The position numbers and the translations under genes were made by a program. A DNA stretch of 12,798 nucleotides, from assembly GCA_947458575.1 (NCBI GenBank), contig CANHBE010000048.1, forward strand, positions 1 through 12,798, given 5' to 3'. The DNA comes from Flavobacteriaceae bacterium (GTDB lineage: Bacteria > Bacteroidota > Bacteroidia > Flavobacteriales > Flavobacteriaceae). Of the stretch, positions 6,613-12,798 are shown in pieces. The notes under the pieces were generated by a model, which was not told where the DNA came from, made no database searches, and saw only the letters and a list, made by a program, of their open reading frames with translations. Position 1 is the first letter of the stretch; each line of letters begins with the position of its first letter.

Positions 6613-7701
6613 ATGGATAGCACCAAAACTAAAATCGCACTTATTTCTCATTCCTTAGGCAGCGGTGGTGCTGAGCGTTTTGCCGGTGAATTAAGTTTCA
6701 TATTGGAACAATTAGGCTTCGAGGTTCATCTCATCATTATAAACGATGAAGTTGATTTTCCTTATAAAGGAATCTTGTATAATCTTGGACATTTATGCAA
6801 GAAAGACTTGGGCCTAATCAAGAAAATAAAAAAAGGTCTATTGGTCAAGAAATATCTGCAAACCAATAAAATTGAGATAATCATCGACAATCGGACGCGC
6901 AATCAGCTGTTGCGCGAATGGTTTACCAAATGCATCTATGCCAAAAGAAAGACCTATTTTATCATTCATAGTTTTCATCTGAAAAACTATTTGCCGACTT
7001 CTGTTTTTTTTGCCAAAAAATTATACCGCGATTCGACAAAGATTATTTGTGTTTCTAAAGAAATAGAAGAGCAGGTCATCCGCAAATACGGTTTTAAAAA
7101 TACTACTACAATTTATAATCCGGTTCGTTCAATTGTTCTGGATAGTAGTCTGGATGTAGAACTTCCCGAAAAGTATGTTCTATTTTTCGGCAGGTTAGAG
7201 GAGCAGGTAAAGAACTTTACTTTGCTTCTGAATGCCTTTTCTAGTTCTAAAATATATGAAGATGGCTTTCAGTTGATCATACTGGGTGATGGAAATTCAA
7301 AAGATGAAATCAGAACGTTGGTAGCATCCTTAAACATCAGAGATTACGTTACTTTAATTCCATTTCAAAGAAATCCATTCAACTTTGTGAAGCACGCGAG
7401 ATTTACATTATTGACCAGCTACTATGAAGGATTTCCCATGTCGATTGTCGAGTCATTGTCGTTGGGAACTCCAGTAATCTCTGTCGATTGCCAATCTGGT
7501 CCGAAGGAAATTATTCAAAACGAGTACAATGGCTTGCTAGTGGAAAACCATAATATTGAAGCACTTGCAACAGCTTTGAGTCGATTGTCCAAAGACCAAA
7601 CACTCTATGATACTATTAAGTCAAATACCATTCAAAGTGTGTCGCATTTATCAGCCGAAGCGATAGCAAAAGAATGGTCAAAAATACTGGCAAAAAAATA
7701 A
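6613..7701 (+). CDS. GT4-family glycosyltransferase (GT-B)
   Basis: The 362-residue protein is a classical GT4 retaining glycosyltransferase. The N-terminal half has IALISHSLGSGGAERFAGEL (8-27), the glycine-rich GGAER motif of this family. The hinge carries IICVSKEIEEQ and IYNPV (168-171). The donor half has YVLFFGRLEEQVKNF (188-202) with Arg194 and Lys200, the usual phosphate-contacting pair, LIILGDGNSKDEI (221-233), and YYEGFPMSIVESLSLGTPVI (270-289) with a complete EX7E motif, Glu272 and Glu280, followed by the GPKEII segment. It resembles enzymes that add hexosamine or hexose residues in LPS or capsule synthesis; the sugars are not known. It diverges from the neighbouring GT-B gene and ends 6 nt from the convergent GT2 gene. 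It is the only plus-strand gene in the glycan set. Confidence 0.92.
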   Translation: MDSTKTKIALISHSLGSGGAERFAGELSFILEQLGFEVHLIIINDEVDFPYKGILYNLGHLCKKDLGLIKKIKKGLLVKKYLQTNKIEIIIDNRTRNQLLREWFTKCIYAKRKTYFIIHSFHLKNYLPTSVFFAKKLYRDSTKIICVSKEIEEQVIRKYGFKNTTTIYNPVRSIVLDSSLDVELPEKYVLFFGRLEEQVKNFTLLLNAFSSSKIYEDGFQLIILGDGNSKDEIRTLVASLNIRDYVTLIPFQRNPFNFVKHARFTLLTSYYEGFPMSIVESLSLGTPVISVDCQSGPKEIIQNEYNGLLVENHNIEALATALSRLSKDQTLYDTIKSNTIQSVSHLSAEAIAKEWSKILAKK

Positions 7702-7707
7702 GAGCCG

Positions 7708-8637
7708 TTATTCTTTGAATACAGTTTTAGTAATTCCGACTTGCACCAATATCAAATTTACTTTTAACAAAATTCGCAGCAAAAAGGCCGGAGTTTCTAG
7801 TAATATCTTTTTTCTTAAACTTAAACTCTGCGGATTAATGTCTTTCTTAAATCGGGAATAATTTTCGTAGTCGTTGTCTAATCTACATTTTAACGCAAAA
7901 GAGTATCGATTTAAGTCTAGAAATTTCTTTAGTTTTTCATTATGCTTCTCTTCTTCAACAAATTTAGAGAAATCTAATTTTTGTCCTGAATAGGATTTAT
8001 CTCTGGAAAGACTTTGCTTATCATAAACATATCTTGCTAGTATTTTGAAAGAGAAAACTATCGGGAAATGCAGCCCAATTCGAATCCATAAATCGGTATC
8101 TTGACCGCTTCTCAATACGGGGTCAAATTGTCCCACTTTTTCAAAAACATTTTTGTGAAAAACGGCGCAAGAGGTACAAAGTACACTCTCCATATCACTG
8201 CCTTCAAAATAATTGACAACCATCCGAGGTTTTTGTTTCGGAATGGAATAAACAGCGGGAATGATGTTCTTCCGATTTTCTATTTCGATGGCTCCCGAGA
8301 AAACACTTTGCTCCGGAAATTCATGAATCGAAGCGTACATTTCTTCTAAAAAATCTGGATACCAATAATCGTCTGCATCAAGAAATGTGATAAAATTAGA
8401 TTTGGCTTGCTCTATTCCAAAATTCCTGGCAATTGAGGCGCCTTCGTTATTTTTTGAAAAGTACTTTATTCTCTTGTCATCAAAGCTTAAAATTTTAGAT
8501 TCGCTCTGATCGGTTGAACCGTCGTTAACAATAATGAGTTCATAATCAACGAATCGCTGCTGAAGTACGCTTTTGATCGTGTTTGCGATAAACTTTTCTT
8601 TGTTAAAGACCGGTATGACGATAGAGAAAAACGGCAT
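7708..8637 (-). CDS. GT2-family glycosyltransferase (GT-A)
   Basis: The 309-residue protein has the GT2 hallmarks: FFSIVIPVFNKEKFIANTIK at the N-terminus, YELIIVNDGSTD (32-43) with the nucleotide-binding Asp39, GASIARNFGI (66-75), the metal-binding FLDADDYW (85-92), and GQDTDLW (178-184) carrying the likely catalytic Asp. These enzymes transfer a sugar with inversion using a nucleotide-sugar and a divalent metal in the cytosol. The C-terminal third is basic, and residues 275-300 (KKILLETPAFLLRILLKVNL) are amphipathic to hydrophobic, which could hold it at the inner membrane; this is inferred. It starts 11 nt behind the methyltransferase gene and is probably the last gene of that three-gene unit. 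Confidence 0.92.
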   Translation of the reverse strand: MPFFSIVIPVFNKEKFIANTIKSVLQQRFVDYELIIVNDGSTDQSESKILSFDDKRIKYFSKNNEGASIARNFGIEQAKSNFITFLDADDYWYPDFLEEMYASIHEFPEQSVFSGAIEIENRKNIIPAVYSIPKQKPRMVVNYFEGSDMESVLCTSCAVFHKNVFEKVGQFDPVLRSGQDTDLWIRIGLHFPIVFSFKILARYVYDKQSLSRDKSYSGQKLDFSKFVEEEKHNEKLKKFLDLNRYSFALKCRLDNDYENYSRFKKDINPQSLSLRKKILLETPAFLLRILLKVNLILVQVGITKTVFKE

Positions 8638-8648
8638 AATATTCCACT

Positions 8649-9386
8649 TTATGGTTTCGAGAATACTAAGATAGTCTCATTGATAGACAAATCAAACTGA
8701 TTCTTTTCGTGCGTGTAAGTTCTGACTTCTACGATAAAGCCACATTTTTCTGCACGCTCTTTCAATCCGAGAACAGAGTAAATGCGAACGTGATCTTCTT
8801 GACCAAAATGAATTAGTCGATCTTCCTCGGATATTACAGCTTCATTTTCATATGTATCGCCTTCTTTAAATGGAGTTTGAACCAAGATTTTACCCTTGGG
8901 TTTTAAAATGCGAAACAACTCATTCATTGCTAATACATCCTCTTTTACATGTTCCAAGACATGATAACAAATGAGCAAATCAAACGTCGAATCTGGTGCT
9001 GCAATCCTAGTAATATCCCATTGATTATCCGCAATAAAATCACGGGAAAGATCAGTGCTAACATAGTCAAATTCTGTTCGCTTCTTTAGCTTGCGATACA
9101 AACACCGCGAAGGAGAGAAATCTAAGATTTTCATCTCTGGTTGTAAAAATTCTGAATCCAAAAGCAGCCACAATCGTCTGTTTCTTTTCAAACTTCCACA
9201 ATTGGGACAGATACTATCATCATTTTTGGACTTTACGAACCGACTCAGTTTTTTCAAGCAAATCGGACAACTATAATCATTTCCGGAATGGAACACACTA
9301 TAAATTGATCGGAGTTTTTCTTCGTATTTGAAAAGAACCTTCCGCGGAAATAGTAGCGTAATTAAATTTTTCGTGGCTTTATACAT
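8649..9386 (-). CDS. SAM-dependent methyltransferase with N-terminal zinc ribbon
   Basis: The 245-residue protein joins a four-Cys zinc ribbon (C40-P-I-C43 and C60-P-N-C63) to a class I methyltransferase domain. The domain shows motif I as KILDFSPSRCLYRKL (86-100), in which the usual GxGxG is replaced by DFSPS, then YVSTDLS, WDITRIAAPDSTFDLLICYH (123-142), the post-motif YHVLEHVKED, and FRILKPKGKILVQTPF (158-173). SAM-dependent methyltransferases of this zinc-ribbon type often accompany glycosyltransferases in surface-polysaccharide loci; methylation of a sugar here is an inference. Its ATG lies inside the last codons of the upstream GT2 gene (8-nt overlap), so translation is probably coupled. 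No signal peptide or membrane helix is seen. Confidence 0.88.
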   Translation of the reverse strand: MYKATKNLITLLFPRKVLFKYEEKLRSIYSVFHSGNDYSCPICLKKLSRFVKSKNDDSICPNCGSLKRNRRLWLLLDSEFLQPEMKILDFSPSRCLYRKLKKRTEFDYVSTDLSRDFIADNQWDITRIAAPDSTFDLLICYHVLEHVKEDVLAMNELFRILKPKGKILVQTPFKEGDTYENEAVISEEDRLIHFGQEDHVRIYSVLGLKERAEKCGFIVEVRTYTHEKNQFDLSINETILVFSKP

Positions 9387-10305
9387 GACTATTCGCGTAT
9401 AGTTTACAGAGATAGGTTAATCGAAAGAAATCAAAAATAAGAAGAGTGGGACTATCACTTGCCAAGTTTTTGATACAGCTTTTTTCGGTTTTGGTATGAA
9501 GATAAGCAAGGAACTTAACCAAATTTAGTCGCTTGATCCAACTTAAAATTCTAGAAATTCGAACATAGTCATAGGGCAAAAGTTTCAAATCGAGTAAGTT
9601 TTTTAAGGCAGAAATGGCTTCTTTTTCTTTGCGCATTGCATTTTCAAAATTATCGAGTCCAAAGTGGTAAACCGGATTATTAACATGAATAATCGGGATT
9701 CTAGAACACTTTAAATTGTAAGAAAACAAAGTGTCTTCATGCCGCAAATTGGGGATTGATTCGTTGAATGAAACTTTGGATAAAACGTTTTTATGGACTA
9801 AAAAATTTAAGGTTAGAAAAGAAAGATACGGATTGGATGTTCTCGCAACTGCAGATAGCGCTTCCCTTTCACGCCCGTATGTCCAGCGAAGAAGTTTGTC
9901 TCGATCAGGTTTTTGTTCCTGATATAGGATACCACCGTAAACAATCTTTATTTCTTCATTCAAAAAAGGTAGGTAATTATTCAAAAATGAAACCGAAGCT
10001 GGCATCACATCACTATCTAAGAAAAGAAGCCAATTATATTTCGCCTTTTTCGTCAATAGATTTCGAATTTTGCTTCTTCCGATATTATTTTCCAACACTT
10101 CATAGACTACATTTTTTTCCTCATTCAATTGATGGTTCTCTTCTTTAAAAAGTGTAGACGCATCATCCAATACAATGATTTCATACAGAAAATCTAGTTT
10201 TTCTAATTGCTCTTTGAGGTTTTGTACCAAAGGCAAAACATTGTAATTGAAGACAGGAATTAGTATTGAAAGCATTATTTGATTCTCAATTTTTTTGACG
10301 GACAT
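9379..10305 (-). CDS. GT2-family glycosyltransferase (GT-A)
   Basis: The 308-residue protein carries MLSILIPVFNYNVLPLVQNL (11-30), IIVLDDAS (43-50), NNIGRSKIRNLL (73-84), the metal-binding LLFLDSDVMP (93-102), and RHEDTLFSYNL (188-198), where the ED pair fits the catalytic base. The motif spacing, and the TYGREREA and NPYLSFLT segments, resemble a GT2 group often found next to ftsE in flavobacteria; that association is from memory, not a search. The start is uncertain: ATG 10305 gives ten extra residues, whereas ATG 10275 gives MLSILIPV, the more usual beginning for the family. It is first in the probable unit GT2, methyltransferase, GT2, and overlaps the methyltransferase by 8 nt. Sugar specificity is unknown. 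Confidence 0.9.
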   Translation of the reverse strand: MSVKKIENQIMLSILIPVFNYNVLPLVQNLKEQLEKLDFLYEIIVLDDASTLFKEENHQLNEEKNVVYEVLENNIGRSKIRNLLTKKAKYNWLLFLDSDVMPASVSFLNNYLPFLNEEIKIVYGGILYQEQKPDRDKLLRWTYGREREALSAVARTSNPYLSFLTLNFLVHKNVLSKVSFNESIPNLRHEDTLFSYNLKCSRIPIIHVNNPVYHFGLDNFENAMRKEKEAISALKNLLDLKLLPYDYVRISRILSWIKRLNLVKFLAYLHTKTEKSCIKNLASDSPTLLIFDFFRLTYLCKLYANSHV

Positions 10306-10406
10306 TCTTAATCGACAACTTGCGTTGAAGTTAGTATTTCCGCATTAGGAAGTGTTTATGATGAAGTTTAGCAGGACTCTATTCCAAAAATCACATCCGT
10401 AAATGC

Positions 10407-10426
10407 GCGTTTTTCATGCAAAACGC
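10407..10426. terminator. Inverted repeat between ftsE and the GT2 gene, possible terminator
   Basis: GCGTTTT (10407-10413) and AAAACGC (10420-10426) form a perfect 7-bp stem around a 6-nt loop, 7 nt beyond the ftsE stop. It could end ftsE transcripts. There is no strong T-run on either side, so it may instead only stabilise the 3' end. Confidence 0.35.
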
Positions 10427-10432
10427 AATTAA

Positions 10433-11116
10433 TTAAACGGTTCGTTGAACGACCTCAAAAACTTTATTGTCTTCACATTTGAGCGTTTTCGACGGGTATT
10501 TGAGCAACAAAGCATAATCGTGCGTGGCCATCAATATCGTCTTTCCATTCGCATTGATTTTGCGTAACACTTCCATTACTTCAACACTCGTTTGCGGATC
10601 GAGATTGCCGGTTGGTTCATCTGCAAGTATCAACTCAGGATCGTTCAATAGTGCTCGTGCAATGGCCACTCGTTGTTGCTCTCCACCGGATAACTGGTGT
10701 GGCATTTTGTCGGCAATCGCTCTGAGATCAACTTTATTGAGGACTTCGTCAATTTTTGCGTCCATTTCTTTTACGTCGGTCCATCCTGTTGCCTTTAAAA
10801 CAAACAACATATTATCATGAACGGTTCGATCTGGAAGCAGTTGAAAATCCTGAAACACGATCCCGATTTTTCTTCTCAAATAAGGAATTTTATCATCTTT
10901 CAACGTGGCAAGATCGAAATCAACAATGCTACCTTGGCCTACTGTTAGAGGCAAATCGGCATATAAAGTTCGCATGAAACTACTTTTTCCTGAACCGGTT
11001 TTTCCAATGATATATATGAATTCACCGTGATTGACTTCGAGATTAACGTTGGATAGAATAACTCTATTTCCCTGATAAATGGAAACATCTCTTAAGAATA
11101 GAACAGGTTCTGACAT
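10433..11116 (-). CDS. ftsE: Cell division ABC transporter ATP-binding protein FtsE
   Basis: The 227-residue protein is a complete ABC ATPase: Walker A GKTGSGKS (38-45), Q-loop at Gln89 (FQDFQLL), signature LSGGEQQ (142-148), Walker B LILADEPTG (162-170), D-loop NLD, and switch His199 (ATHD). Length and the LRRKIGIVFQDFQLLPDRTV segment are typical of FtsE. FtsE pairs with the membrane protein FtsX to control peptidoglycan hydrolases at the septum. No ftsX lies beside it here; in this phylum ftsX is commonly encoded elsewhere. LolD-type lipoprotein-release ATPases are the closest alternative, but the sequence reads as flavobacterial FtsE. It diverges from the TPR gene across 334 nt. TATATTTTG (11171-11163, minus), with one extra spacer base, is a possible promoter 46 nt upstream. 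Confidence 0.92.
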   Translation of the reverse strand: MSEPVLFLRDVSIYQGNRVILSNVNLEVNHGEFIYIIGKTGSGKSSFMRTLYADLPLTVGQGSIVDFDLATLKDDKIPYLRRKIGIVFQDFQLLPDRTVHDNMLFVLKATGWTDVKEMDAKIDEVLNKVDLRAIADKMPHQLSGGEQQRVAIARALLNDPELILADEPTGNLDPQTSVEVMEVLRKINANGKTILMATHDYALLLKYPSKTLKCEDNKVFEVVQRTV

Positions 11117-11167
11117 GTGAATGCGATTAAAGCGGTAAAAGTAGTAAGTTAACGCAGCTAAACAAAA

Positions 11168-11175
11168 TATATTTG
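11168..11175 (+). promoter_or_regulatory. Orphan -7-like element TATATTTG
   Basis: This is an exact TAnnTTTG match on the plus strand, but it lies 275 nt before the next start codon. It sits inside the AACAAA/TTTGTT inverted repeat, so it may serve either direction. It could give a long TPR-gene leader, a small RNA, or be chance in AT-rich DNA. Confidence 0.25.
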
Positions 11176-11333
11176 TTGTAAATGTTGAAGCGGTTCTGGG
11201 ACGCTATCTATGGATGCTTACATACAGTTGTAATAAGCTGTCATGAATGTCAATTTAGTTCAAATAACTCATTTAAACTTGCTTTGGTAACACGCATATA
11301 AACTTCAGTTGCAGCATTTATTGCTTTTGACTA

Positions 11334-11352
11334 GAGCTAGCGCTCCTTTTTT
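11334..11352 (+). terminator. Short stem with T-run, weak terminator candidate
   Basis: GAGC and GCTC pair around TAGC (11334-11345), followed by C and six T (11347-11352). The stem is only 4 bp, which is short for an intrinsic terminator. Confidence 0.2.
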
Positions 11353-11421
11353 GCGGTATTTGTTAAAAAAGATGTTCATAATAAATGAAATCCCGATTTC
11401 GTTATAGGCTGCAGAATGGAA

Positions 11422-11429
11422 TACATTTG
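11422..11429 (+). promoter_or_regulatory. -7 promoter element TACATTTG for the TPR gene
   Basis: This is an exact TAnnTTTG match ending 21 nt before the ATG at 11451, giving a short leader. TTC at 11398-11400, 21 nt upstream, is one base off the TTG expected at -33. Confidence 0.5.
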
Positions 11430-11450
11430 AACATCTAAAAATCTGCCGTA

Positions 11451-12798
11451 ATGCACAAAAAAATCTGGTTATTTCTTGGAATTTTATTCTTAACATTGAC
11501 TCCCATCGTCGCACAAAAATCTGCGGTGTATACTTACAAATCTGAAGCATTTGATCGGGCCGTTGTGTTGCTGAAAGAATCACAATACCAATCGGCACAA
11601 GTTATTTTCGACCAAATTTTATCTGAAAGTAAGGATGAAGAGTTGTTAGCTGACTCTGCTTACTATAGTGCTTTTTGTGCCATCAGATTGAATCAAGCCA
11701 ATGCCGACGAGCAAATGGAGCGTTTTGTAAAAGATTACCCAACGAGTCCAAGACAGAATCGAGCTTACGTTGAAGTAGCGCATTACTATTTTTCAGAAGG
11801 AAAGTATCCGCAAGCATTAGAATGGTTTGATAAGTCAGATGAAAATGCGCTGAGTTATGATGAATTGGAAAAGTACAAATTCCAAAAAGGCTACTGCTAT
11901 TTTAGCGCTGGCAAAAAGAAAGAGGCGACACCATATTTTAATGAGGTTTTGAATTCAAAAGATTACGGGTCACAAGCCAAATACTATCTTGGATTTATGG
12001 CTTATGAAGGCGATAACTATAAGGAAGCGTCTAAGTATTTTGATGAAGTTGCCGGTGAAGAAAAGTATAAAGAGAAACTGTCTTATTTTCAAGCTGATAT
12101 GAACTTTAAAGCGGGCAATTTCCAAAAAGCAATCGAGCTCGGGATGGCCGCCATGCCAAAATCAACGGCACAAGAAAAATCGGAATTAAACAAAATCATC
12201 GGCGAGAGTTATTTCAATTTGAATCAGTATGACAAAGCGATTCCGTACTTGAAAGAATACAAAGGCCGCAAAGGAAAATGGAATAATACCGATTTCTATC
12301 AATTGGGATATGCTTTTTATCAGCAGAAGGATTATGAAAATGCCATTTTACAATTCAATAAAATCATCGACGGAAAGGACTCAGTTGCTCAAAATGCCTA
12401 TTACCATTTGGGTGAAAGTTATTTTAAGACCAACAAAAAGCAACAGGCACTCAATGCCTTTAAGAACGCCTCTGAAATGGCTTTTGATTTGAAAATTCAA
12501 GAAGACGCTTATCTCAATTATGCCAAATTGAGTTACGATATTGGAAATTCTTATCAGCCGGTGCCTGACGTATTGGTTGCCTTTCTTGAAAAATATCCTG
12601 CTTCCTCCAGCAAACAAGAAATAGAAACGCTGTTGATTAACTCCTACATCACGGCAAAAAATTATAAAGGTGCACTTGATGTTTTGGAGAAGAACAGAAA
12701 TTTTGCCAACAAAGAAGCGTATCAAAAGGTCACTTTCTATCGTGGTTTAGAATTGTACACCGATGGCGATTATGCCCAAGCATTAGTCTTGTTTAAGA
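11451..12798 (+). CDS. Exported tetratricopeptide-repeat protein (3' part outside window)
   Basis: The frame opens at ATG 11451 and stays open to the window end: 449 residues plus one base, with no stop, so the C-terminus is missing. The N-terminus is a signal peptide, MHKKIWLFLGILFLTLTPIV then AQ, cleaved near residues 21-22, so the protein acts in the periplasm. The rest is tandem TPR helix pairs, for example FDRAVVLLKESQYQSAQVIF (34-53), HYYFSEGKYPQALEWFDKS (111-129), YLGFMAYEGDNYKEASKYF (179-197), IGESYFNLNQYDKAIPYL (250-267), QLGYAFYQQKDYENAILQF (284-302) and HLGESYFKTNKKQQALNAF (319-337). TPR arrays are scaffolds that bind other proteins. Flavobacterial relatives in this position are often about 1000 residues, so perhaps half is shown. 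It may support an envelope complex, but no specific partner can be named. It diverges from ftsE. Confidence 0.92.
   Translation, partial: MHKKIWLFLGILFLTLTPIVAQKSAVYTYKSEAFDRAVVLLKESQYQSAQVIFDQILSESKDEELLADSAYYSAFCAIRLNQANADEQMERFVKDYPTSPRQNRAYVEVAHYYFSEGKYPQALEWFDKSDENALSYDELEKYKFQKGYCYFSAGKKKEATPYFNEVLNSKDYGSQAKYYLGFMAYEGDNYKEASKYFDEVAGEEKYKEKLSYFQADMNFKAGNFQKAIELGMAAMPKSTAQEKSELNKIIGESYFNLNQYDKAIPYLKEYKGRKGKWNNTDFYQLGYAFYQQKDYENAILQFNKIIDGKDSVAQNAYYHLGESYFKTNKKQQALNAFKNASEMAFDLKIQEDAYLNYAKLSYDIGNSYQPVPDVLVAFLEKYPASSSKQEIETLLINSYITAKNYKGALDVLEKNRNFANKEAYQKVTFYRGLELYTDGDYAQALVLFK

Larger units (their letters stand above)
11117..11450. other. Divergent intergenic region between ftsE and the TPR gene
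   Basis: This 334-nt stretch holds no convincing gene. It contains an AACAAA/TTTGTT inverted repeat around ATATA (11161-11177), a 6-bp hairpin ACAGTT/AGCTGT with one G-T pair (11224-11241), a short stem with a T-run (11334-11352) and an exact promoter element just before the TPR gene. An orphan promoter match at 11168 followed by the stem with T-run leaves room for a small plus-strand transcript of about 170 nt. Confidence 0.5.

Noticed and set aside
9768..10148. 126-residue plus-strand open frame
   Set aside because: It lies fully antisense inside the GT2 gene, which has all family motifs; its translation has no recognisable domain.
11305..11598. 97-residue minus-strand open frame across the start of the TPR gene
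   Set aside because: It overlaps the signal peptide and first repeats of a strong TPR gene and has no protein-like features of its own.
12381..12725. 114-residue minus-strand open frame
   Set aside because: It is a shadow inside the TPR gene; the plus-strand frame has regular TPR periodicity throughout.
1..12798. Insertion sequence, prophage, CRISPR array, toxin-antitoxin or defence module
   Set aside because: No transposase, integrase, phage structural gene, spaced repeat array or known defence domain was seen on either strand, and no tRNA- or rRNA-like sequence was recognised.

Overview
The window looks like part of a chromosome from the Bacteroidota, most likely the family Flavobacteriaceae. 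It is AT-rich, gene starts lack a strong Shine-Dalgarno sequence, and several genes are preceded by the TAnnTTTG promoter element of this phylum. It carries typical families: DUF3667, secreted proteins whose signal peptide ends in AQ, Ser/Asp-rich lipoprotein N-termini, and an FtsE of flavobacterial type. The genus cannot be fixed from the sequence alone.

Layout. (1) 1-3595, all minus strand: the 5' part of a lipoprotein gene with an Ig-like domain; then, read from high to low coordinates, an apparent operon of a DUF3667 zinc-ribbon membrane protein, an M28 metallopeptidase lipoprotein and an S33-like alpha/beta hydrolase. The hydrolase is interrupted by one in-frame TAA, and just behind it lies what looks like a frameshifted remnant of another coding sequence. 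(2) 3674-4707: a convergent pair, a DUF1801 protein (plus) and a DUF892/YciF-type ferritin-like protein (minus). (3) 5031-5432: a small secreted protein of unknown function. (4) 5437-10305: five glycan genes. They are two GT-B glycosyltransferases transcribed divergently from a compact 42-bp promoter region, and a minus-strand set of GT2, zinc-ribbon methyltransferase and GT2. (5) 10433-12798: ftsE (minus), divergent from the 5' part of a large secreted TPR protein (plus) that runs off the window.

How they fit together. The five glycan genes probably add to or modify a surface polysaccharide (LPS core/O-antigen or capsule). No flippase, polymerase or sugar-nucleotide genes are visible, so they are an accessory part of a pathway encoded elsewhere. 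The hydrolase/M28 pair looks like envelope peptide degradation in which the hydrolase is now broken. FtsE with its divergent TPR neighbour belongs to the conserved chromosomal background.

I found no phage, transposon, CRISPR, toxin-antitoxin or recognisable defence module, and nothing that clearly amounts to a new system. The most useful observations are the nonsense-broken hydrolase with the remnant behind it, the overlapping divergent promoters with 10-bp direct repeats at 6571-6612, and a possible small RNA in the ftsE/TPR intergenic region.
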